Source: [Clostridium] clostridioforme AGR2157 (GTDB taxonomy: Bacteria > Bacillota > Clostridia > Lachnospirales > Lachnospiraceae). Taken from it: a stretch of 64,000 nt of DNA. Positions within the stretch are counted from its first letter, which is position 1. Every line of letters starts with the position of its first letter. The translations under genes were made by a program, and so were the position numbers. The notes under the pieces were generated by a model. That model was not told where the DNA came from. It was given only the letters and a program-made list of their open reading frames with translations, and searched no databases. Of the stretch, positions 1-8,518 are shown piece after piece. The stretch covers positions 1 to 64,000 of the forward strand of contig NZ_AUJR01000031.1 of the NCBI RefSeq assembly GCF_000424325.1. The letters run 5' to 3'.

Positions 1-253
1 CACAGTAAAAAATAAAAAGTCGTATTTCCATGCGCAGTTTATGCGCATCAGCGCTCACAGGGGAAGTAAGCGCGCCTATGTCGCAGTCGCCCATTCGATG
101 CTGATAGCCATTTACCATATCCTCAAAGACGGAGTAGCCTTCAAGGATCTTGGGGCTGATTATTACAACCAATTCAACAAGGAGCGCAAAATCAACGCGT
201 ACCTGAAAAAGCTAAAAGCGCTTGGCTGGGAAGTCCCGGCAGCTGCCACCTGA
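1..253 (+). CDS. IS110-family transposase, C-terminal part (5' end outside window)
   Basis: The reading frame is open from the first bases of the window, so this is the tail of a longer gene and the ATG at 41 is internal. The sequence resembles the C-terminal (transposase_20) part of IS110/IS116/IS902 transposases: an RGSKRA segment, then an AIYHILKDG helix, then DLGADYY and a closing LKALGWEV. IS110 enzymes are DEDD-type recombinases without classical terminal inverted repeats. The catalytic N-terminal part cannot be seen, so activity cannot be judged. Confidence 0.8.
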   Translation, partial: TVKNKKSYFHAQFMRISAHRGSKRAYVAVAHSMLIAIYHILKDGVAFKDLGADYYNQFNKERKINAYLKKLKALGWEVPAAAT

Positions 254-290
254 ATCTGTCAGCTAAGTTCATAATTCTTTAAAAAAACTT

Positions 291-354
291 GAAAAAGTTT
301 CAAGGGGGAAGTCTGCGCTTTTGAAAAAGTTTCAAGGGGGAAGTCTGCGCTTTT
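291..354. repeat. Perfect 32-bp tandem duplication downstream of the IS110 gene
   Basis: Two identical 32-bp units lie head to tail at 291-322 and 323-354. Each starts GAAAAAGTTTC and ends TGCGCTTTT. A small hairpin (CTTGAAA / TTTCAAG) straddles the start of the first unit at 288-304. The position just after the transposase suggests an element end or a duplication by slippage. No protein-coding role is seen. Confidence 0.85.
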
Positions 355-398
355 TTGGCTACCCGGAAGGTTATGTTTCACAGTAAAAACTTATATCT

Positions 399-1418
399 TC
401 AAGCGGCATATCCGCCATGGGCACTTTTGCCAGCTTCATTGCAGAGCTGTTCAAATTCTTTTAATTTCTGCTTTGCCTCTGTCGTCAGGTTCTTTGGAAC
501 CTGTACCTCTACTGTCACATACTGGTCGCCATGTACAGCTGGATTTCCTGAGGTCACAATGCCCTTACCCTTCAGACGAATCTGGCTTCCGGACTGTGTA
601 CCTGCCTTTATCTTGCACATAACATCACCATAAATCGTGGAAATCTTGACTTCACCACCAAGCACTGCTGTTGTAAACGGAATTGTAACGGTTGTATAAA
701 CATTCTGACAGTCTCTGCGAAATCCCGGTTTGTCATGTACTGTTATGTTCAGGAGCAGATTTCCAGGCTCTCCGCCATTGGTTCCGGCCATACCTTTTCC
801 TTTTAAACGAATTACTTTGCCGTTTGCAATGCCTGCCGGAATATTTACCTCCATTGACTGCACCTGTCCGTTTTCGTCCTGCAGACGGATTATTTTTTTG
901 CAGCCAAAGGCCGCTTCATCGAAACTGACTTCTATGCTGCTCTGAATGTCTGCCCCCTTTTCCGGGAATCCGTGTCTGGAATAGCTTTTGTTGAATCCGT
1001 TACCCCGAAATCCATTCGCTGTTCCTCTCTGAAAAGCACCAGAACCTCCGAAAATATGTTTCAGAATATCGTCCATATCCTCTCCGCCTACAAAATGATA
1101 TTCACGATAGCCATTATTCATATCTCCGTAGGCATAATGGGGGTTATTCTCAAAACCATTGCTTTCTGTGCTTCCATAAGCTCCGGCTGTCTCATCAAAT
1201 GCTGCATGTCCATACTGGTCATATAATTCCCGTTGTTTTTCGTCACCCAGTATATCATAGGCCTCATTTAGTTCTTTGAAACGTTCTTCTGCCTGGGCAT
1301 TTCCCACATTACTGTCCGGATGATACTTTTTTGCCAGTTTCCTGTATGCTTTTTTAATTGCTGCGGCATCTGCTGTCCTGCTGACACCTAAAACATCATA
1401 ATAATCTTTTTTCATCAT
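399..1418 (-). CDS. DnaJ/CbpA-like J-domain co-chaperone without zinc finger
   Basis: A J domain at residues 5-70 carries the HPD tripeptide (residues 33-35) that stimulates DnaK ATPase. A Gly/Phe/Asn-rich linker follows (about 75-150), then a DnaJ C-terminal substrate-binding domain (about 155-325). There are no CxxCxGxG zinc repeats, so this is a type II (CbpA-like) protein and probably not the main DnaJ. At 339 residues it has normal length. Two adjacent ATG codons (1418 and 1415) follow AAGGGGAGC; either could start. It is a single gene with its own long leader, promoter and a terminator-like hairpin upstream. Confidence 0.9.
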   Translation of the reverse strand: MMKKDYYDVLGVSRTADAAAIKKAYRKLAKKYHPDSNVGNAQAEERFKELNEAYDILGDEKQRELYDQYGHAAFDETAGAYGSTESNGFENNPHYAYGDMNNGYREYHFVGGEDMDDILKHIFGGSGAFQRGTANGFRGNGFNKSYSRHGFPEKGADIQSSIEVSFDEAAFGCKKIIRLQDENGQVQSMEVNIPAGIANGKVIRLKGKGMAGTNGGEPGNLLLNITVHDKPGFRRDCQNVYTTVTIPFTTAVLGGEVKISTIYGDVMCKIKAGTQSGSQIRLKGKGIVTSGNPAVHGDQYVTVEVQVPKNLTTEAKQKLKEFEQLCNEAGKSAHGGYAA

Positions 1419-1454
1419 TCATGCTCCCCTTCTTTCCTTTGGATATTTAGATAA

Positions 1455-1488
1455 GAGAAAAACGGGAGAACACTTAAATGCTCCCCCG
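1455..1488 (-). terminator. Terminator-like hairpin inside the dnaJ-like leader
   Basis: Read on the minus strand, a GC-rich hairpin (CGGGGGAG ... TCTCCCG, with a GU pair or bulge) is followed directly by TTTTTCTC. It lies between the predicted promoter (1635-1663) and the J-domain gene (start 1418). It could therefore be an attenuator, or the end of a short independent transcript of about 140-170 nt. Confidence 0.55.
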
Positions 1489-1629
1489 CATACCTTCGCT
1501 ACTACATTATCTCCTGATTGTATTACACTTCTTTTTTTCGCTGCCGGTTCGGGTTCTTTCTTATAAAACAAACATTTTCAAAATGACAGTTTCATAGTTT
1601 CCCTTTGATCCATAACCCTATCTGTTATA

Positions 1630-1663
1630 TATGTGTTATAACACATACTAGATGTGCCGTCAA
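1630..1663 (-). promoter_or_regulatory. Promoter of the dnaJ-like gene with a perfect 18-bp palindrome on the -10 box
   Basis: On the minus strand, TTGACG (1658-1663) and TATAAC (1635-1640) are separated by exactly 17 bp. The -10 box is embedded in a perfect 18-bp palindrome TATGTGTTATAACACATA (1630-1647), a placement typical of a repressor operator. The regulator is unknown. The predicted start near 1628 gives a leader of about 210 nt. Confidence 0.65.
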
Positions 1664-1697
1664 GAGTAATTTACAATTATGGTAGCGTCAATTTCCC

Positions 1698-2230
1698 CTA
1701 TTTTACCAGGTTCACTACCTTTACTCTACTTTGGGCTTTTTCAAGGACCTCGCACCCTGCTTTAATCCAGGCAGATCCATCTCCTGCAATATAGATCTTT
1801 TCCAGGTATTCCAGGTCATAGGTCGCTCCGATATAATCTCTTACCTCTTCCCACAGCTCTTCATTCTTTTTTCCCGGATATAGTCCGCTGAAATAGTGTT
1901 TTCCCATTAGACGGTATCTCTTGGACTTGGACTTCTCTCCGTTTTCCTCTACAATATCCTCATAAACACAGATCAGCTTGGGCATCAGGGTATTGTTCTT
2001 TCGCCCCTCTCTATCCCGCTTCAAATCCCCCTTCTTCTCAAAAAACTGGGCTGCAACATGATCCTCATCTGCTTCGATATGCAGGTGCCGGATTCTTTTT
2101 TTCTCCTCCTGTTCCTGAATCGGCAGTTCAATTACTGTATCATGCACCAGGTTTTTCACCGTCTGCTTGCTTACGGAATCCATCAAACTGGCATGCTCGC
2201 CACCCTTGCGGAACGGGTATATTCGTTGTG
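1698..2230 (-). pseudogene. ISLre2-family (UPF0236) transposase relic
   Basis: The reading frame matches the middle of ISLre2 transposases: FRKGGEHASLMD, then SKQTV, IEADEDHVAAQF, KHYFSGLYPGK, LWEEV, and AGDGSAWIKAG. It is open upstream past the first ATG (2186) to about 2281 but has no N-terminal domain. It stops at 1698 shortly after the GSAWIKAG region, so the C-terminal half of the roughly 450-residue family is gone. It is an inactive fragment sitting between the dnaJ-like promoter and a damaged membrane gene. Confidence 0.8.
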
Positions 2231-2241
2231 ACGGGCCCCCT

Positions 2242-2666
2242 TTATCTGGTGTAGCTGAAATACAGAAAAATTGCCGTGGTTACCTGTTTGCAGAAAAATA
2301 CGAGCAGCAGATCCAGACCCAGAATGGACAGACTGTTGGCCGTTGACAGGCTTCCGTCCTCTGCCAGCTTCTTTTTCAGCTCCTGGTTCACTTCCTCCGC
2401 CCTGTCCTTACACCCATGAAAATCGAGGACTTCCCGGGTGTGTTTCCAGAACATTCGGTCTGCGATTTTCCCCAGTGGATAGAATTCCAGCGCCAGCATA
2501 ATGAGGATGAACAGAAATACATAGCCGGTATCATAAGGCAGAGAACGCAGTCCCGGATGTCGGATATCAGGTAACCGTCCAGCCGCGTAAGGGCATTGAA
2601 TAGGACTTCCAGATTTTGGAGGGTGTCAGGCACACTCTCTACATCCGGAAGTCCAAACTCTGTCAA
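2242..2666 (-). pseudogene. Frameshifted small membrane protein of unknown function
   Basis: I do not recognise the family. A TTG start at 2666 overlaps the stop of the upstream DUF4317 gene by 4 bp (TTGA). The first frame gives about 40 plausible residues and then turns cysteine-rich. From about 2575 the -1-related frame reads on as YDTGYVFLFILIM, a charged segment with KHTREVLDFHGC, and a second hydrophobic segment ending at 2242. This suggests one protein of about 145 residues with two membrane helices, broken by a frameshift near 2555-2600. A sequencing error cannot be excluded. Confidence 0.5.
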
Positions 2667-3286
2667 TTGATTCCCAAAAGCTTCAGTATTTCATTGTGAG
2701 GCTTGTCCGCATCCGCCTGAAACACATCAATGTGATTCAGATCCCCGCTCCTGTCCGTAAAGGCAGGGAATAAAAAGCCGCATACGGGTTTATCCGGCTC
2801 ATACTCCCCGCTCAGTGGGCAGACGGCGCAAATCATATATTCAAATACTTCTTCTGATTCCCACTGGCGTTCCTTGTCAGAACCTTTTGCCGGGATATCA
2901 TAACGGTCATGGAAAACCAGGATGGCATACTCCCTGTCTGCACGGTAATGCTCCATGACAACATCATAAAAGGTATCCATCAGGGCATCATTTTTCAGGC
3001 CGCATTCGTTCATGGCCATGAGCAGCTGCCACATACTTCCAGGTTTCCGTGCGCTTTGAGGATATTCATACTTTTTCAGGTTCACATTCGTGGCTGCAAA
3101 GGGGATTTCCTTAGCCAGCTTCAGTTTCTTTGTCCGTTCTGATGCTGATAATTTCAGAAAATTAATATTAAAACTTCCGTCAAAATCCCCATCCCTGTCC
3201 ACATAACATCCCGCAATCCTGGTAAAGGAGGTGCGGGAAAGGGTCATCCGTCTTGTAAGCTCCAGCATGTCTTCTCTGTTTATCAT
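2663..3286 (-). CDS. DUF4317-family protein, C-terminally shortened
   Basis: The 207 residues match the N-terminal half of DUF4317, a Firmicutes family of unknown function: FTRIAGCYVD, then LKNDALMDTFYDVV, YAILVFHDRYD, EVFEYMICAVCPLS, and GFLFPAFTDRS. Full-length members are usually much longer (about 380 residues). Here the protein ends soon after the FTDRS segment, so the C-terminal half is missing. The stop overlaps the TTG of the next (damaged) gene. Either a truncated remnant or a short variant; the former fits the decayed surroundings. Confidence 0.7.
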   Translation of the reverse strand: MINREDMLELTRRMTLSRTSFTRIAGCYVDRDGDFDGSFNINFLKLSASERTKKLKLAKEIPFAATNVNLKKYEYPQSARKPGSMWQLLMAMNECGLKNDALMDTFYDVVMEHYRADREYAILVFHDRYDIPAKGSDKERQWESEEVFEYMICAVCPLSGEYEPDKPVCGFLFPAFTDRSGDLNHIDVFQADADKPHNEILKLLGIN

Positions 3287-3360
3287 AATCTGTCAGTTAC
3301 CTTCCTGTCTTTTCTGTCATTCATAAACAGATTGTACCATATACTTCATGGACCAACAAC

Positions 3361-3640
3361 CTATTTTCCTACTGTAAAGGAAAGCACGATATCTCCGTCA
3401 GACGCAGATGCATTTATATTCCGTTTGGAACCATGGTCTTTCTCGTAATCCTCTTCCTGCTCAAAGTCAGTCTGTTTTAAATCAGCCTGTTTCAGGTTGC
3501 AGCTGCCATCTGACATTTCCAGGGAAAATCCGTCAGCAATCATCGCCTTGCCGTACCGACAGCCTTAGTCTGCTGTTGCGTGATACCTTTGGTTATCTGC
3601 TCTGCTTTCCTTCCCGTCAGGTTTACGTTTCCATAGGATG
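3361..3640 (-). pseudogene. Fragment resembling a DUF4097-type (putative adhesin) repeat protein
   Basis: A 60-codon frame (3361-3543) contains the repetitive beta-strand wording typical of DUF4097 proteins: SLEMSDGSCNL, LKQADLKQTDF, and a final SASDGDIVLSFT. Just upstream, in a different frame, LLTSSYGNVNLTG fits the same fold. The two parts are separated by a frame change near 3545, so this appears to be a broken gene end. The region 3640-3820 shows no convincing gene on either strand. Confidence 0.4.
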
Positions 3641-3820
3641 AGGTGAGTAAATGCCCAATCCCCTGACTGTAATAACGCCGGAGCATCCTGGAAGCCGCCC
3701 GGTCCATGGGATATGGCTGCGGACAGCTGGCAGGCCGTTATCTGCTAACTGCCTGTGACGGGTACCGCTGCGATTATTACGAAGCATGGCATGAGATATG
3801 GGACAATGGATGATGCTTTG

Positions 3821-5803
3821 TCAGCTGACGATTTTCAGATACACCCTGGATGTGAGTATATATACAGCCGCATAGATAACCGCGAACACTGCCAGGGTTC
3901 CGGTCGTGGTGGCTGCAAAAAGCCTTACATTGGTCAGGTTCATGGCTGACAGCAGCTTTGTAATAAGGGGAAAGGCTGCTGTGATGTGCATGGCTGCGGC
4001 AGCTAAGGGCAGGAAGAACATTAACAGTATCTGGGAACGTATGGACTGCTTGATTTCTGTTCCTGACAGCCCGACTTTCTGCATGATTTCATAGCGGCCC
4101 TTGTCATCATAGCCCTCTGTCACCTGCTTATAGTAGATAATCAGAACATTGGCCATTACAAAGAGGGCGCCCAGAAAAAGTCCAAGGAACAGCAGTCCGG
4201 CATTCAGCGAATAATAGGAGGCCCTCTGAAGGGCCGCGCACTCTCCCCGGAAACCTTCGGGAATAACGGAAGCCTTTGTCATGATTTCTTCAAAAATACG
4301 GATTTGCGTGTCTTTGTCCTGGTCTAAATCAAATCCGTAATGGTATTGGATATGGGACGCAAATTCCTCTGCCTGCGTCTGCTGGAGAGTCTCCAGAATC
4401 TGCATTTCCTCCATGTCAGGTACGATCAGATAATATACCACAGATCCAAATGTATCAGCTCCCTCCCAAAGCCCATAATCTCCGGCCGGCACAGTTTCAT
4501 AGGTTCTTCCCAAAAGGGTCAGATCATTTTTCTGATAGGTTTTTTCCCGGGTAATGACCATGCACTGGCCTTCTGTCAGCTTTGCGCTGTTTCCTGTTAT
4601 CCGGTTGTAGTCATCCTGGGTCATGACATACATGGGACTGATCCGCTCCAAATCTTCTGCGGTGTATAACTGGCGTACATCAAAGGCGCCCTCCTTGACT
4701 TCCATCACCAGAAGCGGCAGGTCCCGGTAGGCCAGAGTGTTTTTTTCGGATATGTGATTGGCTGACAGCACCTCTTTAACGGCAGATGTGATGACTTCCT
4801 CATCGCTGTCCGCGGCCTTATCCGCCTCCAGCATGATATTGCGCGGAAAGCGGTTCCTCAGGACATCGTCCATACCCACATAGAGGGCCACTGTGCTGGA
4901 CAGCATGACCAGTACGGAGGTGGACAGTATACAGATACCTGCCAGACCCGCGGCGTTCTGCTTCATGCGGTACAAAAGTCCGGATACAGATATGAAATGA
5001 CTGGTCTTGTAATAAAACTCCTTCCGCCTTTTCAGGAATTTTAAAAGTGCGATGCTTCCCGCGGTAAACAGAAGGTATGTGCCAATCATCACAAGGATGG
5101 ATGCCAGGAAAAACACACTGATTGCAAGGGCCGGATTTTTGGTAGTAATGGCCATGTAATATCCGCTCCCCAAGGCCAGGATACCGGCTATGGCAGTGAT
5201 GCCGTGAGTTTTCGGCTCCCTTTCTCCCATACGGCTGCCATGAAGGAGGTCCACCGGGCTGCTTATGTGTACCCTGGCCAAATTGACAGCGAGAATGACC
5301 AGGAACACCAATCCATATAAGAGAATGGATAAGGCGGCCGCTGTTCCGGAAAAGTAGAATCCCCACTGCACAGGCGCTTCCAGCAGGCCCAGCAGCAAAA
5401 GATAGACTGCTTTGGACAGGATAAATCCTCCTGCGATTCCGGCTGTAAGGCTTATGGCAGCAATGATGAGGGTTTCAAAAAACAGGATTTTCCCGATATG
5501 CCGCTTGCCCATCCCCAGTATGTTATACAGCCCAATCTCCATCTTCCGCCGTTTCATCAGAAAGCTGTTTGTATAGAACAGGAATCCCCCGGTAAACAGC
5601 GTGGTGATGAAGCATCCAAGATTTAAAATGGTCCGCATGTCGGAGCCGCCATTCATTTGGGCAATCTGTTCATTGGAGGCCAGGGTGAGAAGAATGTCAA
5701 ACATCATCACGGACCCGGTGCAGGTCAGGATATACGGAACATAGGTCCGGGCATTTTTCCGGATGTTCTGAACTGCCAGTTTTAAGTAGAATATACCATT
5801 CAT
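3821..5803 (-). CDS. bceB: BceB-type ABC transporter permease
   Basis: A 660-residue FtsX-like membrane protein of the bacitracin/peptide-resistance type. It starts with an amphipathic segment and TM1 (about 18-38), followed by a paired-helix FtsX domain (KMEIGLYNILGMGKRHI at about 87-105). A large extracellular domain of about 200 residues lies between later helices, and a final helix bundle closes the protein. BceB proteins sense and remove cell-wall-active peptides together with BceA and signal to BceS. The ATG overlaps the bceA stop by 4 bp, which indicates coupled translation. Length and layout are normal. Confidence 0.9.
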   Translation of the reverse strand: MNGIFYLKLAVQNIRKNARTYVPYILTCTGSVMMFDILLTLASNEQIAQMNGGSDMRTILNLGCFITTLFTGGFLFYTNSFLMKRRKMEIGLYNILGMGKRHIGKILFFETLIIAAISLTAGIAGGFILSKAVYLLLLGLLEAPVQWGFYFSGTAAALSILLYGLVFLVILAVNLARVHISSPVDLLHGSRMGEREPKTHGITAIAGILALGSGYYMAITTKNPALAISVFFLASILVMIGTYLLFTAGSIALLKFLKRRKEFYYKTSHFISVSGLLYRMKQNAAGLAGICILSTSVLVMLSSTVALYVGMDDVLRNRFPRNIMLEADKAADSDEEVITSAVKEVLSANHISEKNTLAYRDLPLLVMEVKEGAFDVRQLYTAEDLERISPMYVMTQDDYNRITGNSAKLTEGQCMVITREKTYQKNDLTLLGRTYETVPAGDYGLWEGADTFGSVVYYLIVPDMEEMQILETLQQTQAEEFASHIQYHYGFDLDQDKDTQIRIFEEIMTKASVIPEGFRGECAALQRASYYSLNAGLLFLGLFLGALFVMANVLIIYYKQVTEGYDDKGRYEIMQKVGLSGTEIKQSIRSQILLMFFLPLAAAAMHITAAFPLITKLLSAMNLTNVRLFAATTTGTLAVFAVIYAAVYILTSRVYLKIVS

Positions 5804-6564
5804 GCCCGATCACCACCTGTCGTTATCATAGTCAATGTATCTGCAATGTTCTGGTACAGCTCATCATTTGTTTTCTTTCCACGGTAGAGCTGATGGAATA
5901 CCTCACCGTCCTTTATAAACAGCACGCGCCCGGCATGGCTGGCTGCCCGGACACTGTGGGTCACCATCAGGATGGTCTGCCCTTCCCGGTTGATTTCCCC
6001 GAACATCCGAAGAAGTCCGTCTGCTGCCTTGGAATCCAGGGCCCCGGTGGGCTCGTCCGCCAGCAGGATGCCCGGATTGGTAATGAGGGCCCGTGCTGCT
6101 GCGGTTCTCTGTTTCTGTCCGCCGGATATTTCATAGGGAAATTTATTCAGCAGTTCGGACAGCCTCAGCTTTGCGGAAAGAGGCACAAGCCTGCGCTCCA
6201 TCTCCTCATAGGGAAGCTTTGATAACACCAGGGGCAGAAAGATATTATCTTTTACCGTAAAGGTATCCAGCAGGTTGAAATCCTGGAATACAAATCCCAG
6301 ATGGCCTCGCCTAAACTCCGCCATCTTGTGCTCCGGGATGCTGTTTAAATCAGTTCCCTTTAGAAAGACAGAACCGGAAGTTGGCCGGTCCAGGGCTGCC
6401 AGTATATTGAGCAGCGTTGTCTTTCCGGAACCGGATTCCCCCATGATGGCAACAAACTCTCCCTCTTCCACTGTAAAGCTGACATCCGCCAGGGCCTGGA
6501 CCCGGTTTCCGCCAAAGCGGGTGGTGTATATTTTTTTCAGGTGCCGTACATCCAAAACAGCCAT
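5800..6564 (-). CDS. bceA: BceA-type ABC transporter ATPase
   Basis: A 254-residue ATPase of the lipoprotein/peptide exporter (MacB/BceA) branch. Walker A is GESGSGKTT (residues 42-50), the Q-loop is FVFQDFN, the signature is SGGQKQR, and Walker B is ILLADEPTGALD, followed by the H-loop MVTHS. It pairs with the BceB permease immediately downstream. An ATG preceded by GGAGGAATAAAGC starts it. It has its own promoter with a likely BceR box, so it may be expressed apart from the regulator genes. Confidence 0.93.
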   Translation of the reverse strand: MAVLDVRHLKKIYTTRFGGNRVQALADVSFTVEEGEFVAIMGESGSGKTTLLNILAALDRPTSGSVFLKGTDLNSIPEHKMAEFRRGHLGFVFQDFNLLDTFTVKDNIFLPLVLSKLPYEEMERRLVPLSAKLRLSELLNKFPYEISGGQKQRTAAARALITNPGILLADEPTGALDSKAADGLLRMFGEINREGQTILMVTHSVRAASHAGRVLFIKDGEVFHQLYRGKKTNDELYQNIADTLTMITTGGDRA

Positions 6565-6627
6565 GCTTTATTCCTCCAATCTCATTTATCGGTCATTTCC
6601 AAGTGACATAAGATGTAATACACATGC

Positions 6628-6701
6628 ATTATACAAAATCAGGGAAAGGGCTGCCATGGCTGTATCTTACATTTTCCTTTGGAGGCTTACATTTTTGTAA
6701 G
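6628..6701 (-). promoter_or_regulatory. bceAB promoter with BceR-like operator
   Basis: On the minus strand a TATAAT box (6628-6633) lacks a good -35. Upstream lies the palindrome CTTACATTTTTGTAAG (6686-6701, plus-strand spelling) and a second CTTACATTTT at 6666-6675. The two direct copies are exactly 20 bp apart, two helical turns. This layout fits dimeric activation by an OmpR-type regulator, most simply the BceR encoded upstream. Confidence 0.6.
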
Positions 6702-6742
6702 ATTGGCCGCGGTATCTGTCAGGTAAAACAAGGTGAAGGGGG

Positions 6743-7780
6743 TTATTCCACCGGAAGGGATTCACTTCCAAGACGAATCCGGACCACGGTGCCCTTACCT
6801 GGTTCTGATTCAACCGATATGCTGTGTGACAGGCGCCTTAGAATTCTCCTGCACAGATAGAGTCCGATGCCGGAAGAACGCTTATCAGAATGTCCGTTAT
6901 AACCGGTAAAGCCTTTCTCGAAAATACGGGGCTGGTCTTCCCATGCAATTCCTATTCCGGTGTCCCGGATGACCAGGGTTGTTTCGGGATCTTCTTCCAC
7001 CCATATGGTGACTCCGCCCTGCCTTGTATATTTCACGGAATTGGACAAAATCTGTTACACCACAAACACCAGCCATTTTTCATCAGTCAGAACTCTGCGG
7101 TTAAGCGGTTCATAGGTTAATGACAGTCTTTTCCGTATGAACATTCCGGCATATTTGTGTACGGCCTGCCGCACAATGCGGTCCAGGTCATTCCACTGGA
7201 CAATCAGGTCATTGTGATTGTCCAGCCGCAGGTATTGCAGTACCATGTTCACATATTCCTCAATTTTAAACAGCTGTTCTGTAAGCTCCGGGGCTGATTC
7301 GCTCTCCTGCTTCTGCAGTAAAAGCCTCATGGCCGCAATGGGTGTCTTTATCTGATGGACCCACATGGCATAGTAGTCAGACATTTCATTCCGTTCCCTT
7401 TCAGCCTGGCTGCGGATTCGTTCCCTGTCCCTGCCGACCAATGTCAGCAGATTCTGGTATTCTGTTTCCAGCAATGAACCGGAGTCAGGATAGGACTCAA
7501 TGTAAGAATGGTCCGGGTCGCGCATGAAAGCAGATTCCATACGGGATAATAAGCCGGCCTTTCTGCAAAATTGCCTGTAATGCCATGCAACAAGCGGGAC
7601 CGCAGCGCAGATACACAGCAGGAATCCGTACAGGACTGCCTCCGCAGGCAGACGGTATCCATAAAATACAGCGCCAAAGATCGCGGTAAAAAGTAAAATG
7701 AGGCTGATAAACCCCCTGTACCGCTTCAAATATTCCATGGCCAGCGGCCCACTGGAACTATTTCTTGTATTCTCTGCCAT
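6743..7780 (-). pseudogene. bceS: BceS-type sensor histidine kinase interrupted by an in-frame TAA
   Basis: The kinase reads in one frame from the ATG at 7780 (SD GGGAGGT) to 6743, except for a TAA at 7055-7057. The first part has two membrane helices (about 25-65) with almost no extracellular loop, the intramembrane-sensing layout of BceS, plus the H-box VHQIKTPIAAMRL. The second part has the N-box (ILSNSVKYT), G1 (IRDTGIGI) and G2 (SSGIGLYLCRR) ATP-binding boxes. The stop falls where relatives have FVxEQILSN, so one base change from GAA or CAA could explain it. Without readthrough, no ATP-binding domain is made. Confidence 0.85.
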
Positions 7781-7794
7781 ACATGACCTCCCAA

Positions 7795-8466
7795 TCACTC
7801 AATCAGATATCCGCAGCCTTTTCTGGTCTGGATGAAATCAGACAAACCGGATTGCTCCAGCTTTTTTCGCAGCCGTGTGACATTTACGGTCAGTGTATTA
7901 TCATCCACATAGCTGTCGGATTCCCACAAACGCAGCATCAGGGTATCGCGGCTTATAATCCGTCCCTTATTTTCCATGAGAATCTGGAGGATTCTCTGTT
8001 CATTCCGTGTCAGGGTAAGCTTATTGCCGTCCACATACAATGCCCCGTCATCCACATCCAGCACAGCGCCACGGTGTTCCAGCAGACGGTTCTGTCCTGC
8101 AAATTCATAGGTCCTTCGCAGCAATGCCTGTATTTTAGCTGTCAGGACATCCAAATCAAAGGGCTTGGCAATAAAATCATCACCGCCCATGTTCATAGCC
8201 ATCACTATATTGAGGTTGTCAGAGGTAGAGGAAATAAATATGACAGGTACCCTGGAGCATTGGCGGATCTGGCGGCACCAGTGATATCCGTCATAAAAGG
8301 GAAGGGAGATGTCTAAAAGTACCATCTGCGGCCCAAAGGCCACAAATTCACCCAATACATCCTCAAAGTTCACTGCACACAAGGTTTCCCACCCCCATGA
8401 CCGTAAATGGTCTGCCAATACCCCCGCGATGACGTGGTCGTCCTCCACAATGAAAATTTTATACAT
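7795..8466 (-). CDS. bceR: BceR-type OmpR-family response regulator
   Basis: A 223-residue regulator. The receiver domain (about 1-115) has the acidic pair in FIVEDD, the phospho-acceptor Asp in VLLDISLPF, and a Lys in AKPFD. A winged-helix DNA-binding domain (about 130-220) ends with RKKLEQSG ... TRKGCGYLIE. I chose the ATG at 8466 because AGAGGAGC lies 8 nt upstream; the longer open frame has no fitting SD. Its stop overlaps a GTG that could also start the kinase. It probably controls the bceAB promoter. Confidence 0.92.
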   Translation of the reverse strand: MYKIFIVEDDHVIAGVLADHLRSWGWETLCAVNFEDVLGEFVAFGPQMVLLDISLPFYDGYHWCRQIRQCSRVPVIFISSTSDNLNIVMAMNMGGDDFIAKPFDLDVLTAKIQALLRRTYEFAGQNRLLEHRGAVLDVDDGALYVDGNKLTLTRNEQRILQILMENKGRIISRDTLMLRLWESDSYVDDNTLTVNVTRLRKKLEQSGLSDFIQTRKGCGYLIE

Positions 8467-8518
8467 AGGTCCGGCTCCTCTTACTGAATCTGTCTGGTAT
8501 GGCTGGGAAGATGGATGG

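Noticed and set aside
3675-3808. Plus-strand 44-codon stretch reading AGRYLLTACDGYRCDYYEAWHE
   Set aside because: It looks protein-like but has no start or upstream continuation, and overlaps the minus-strand fragment region. Possibly another remnant.
6275-6700. 141-codon plus-strand frame opposite bceA
   Set aside because: It is the antisense shadow of a strongly conserved ATPase and its operator region.
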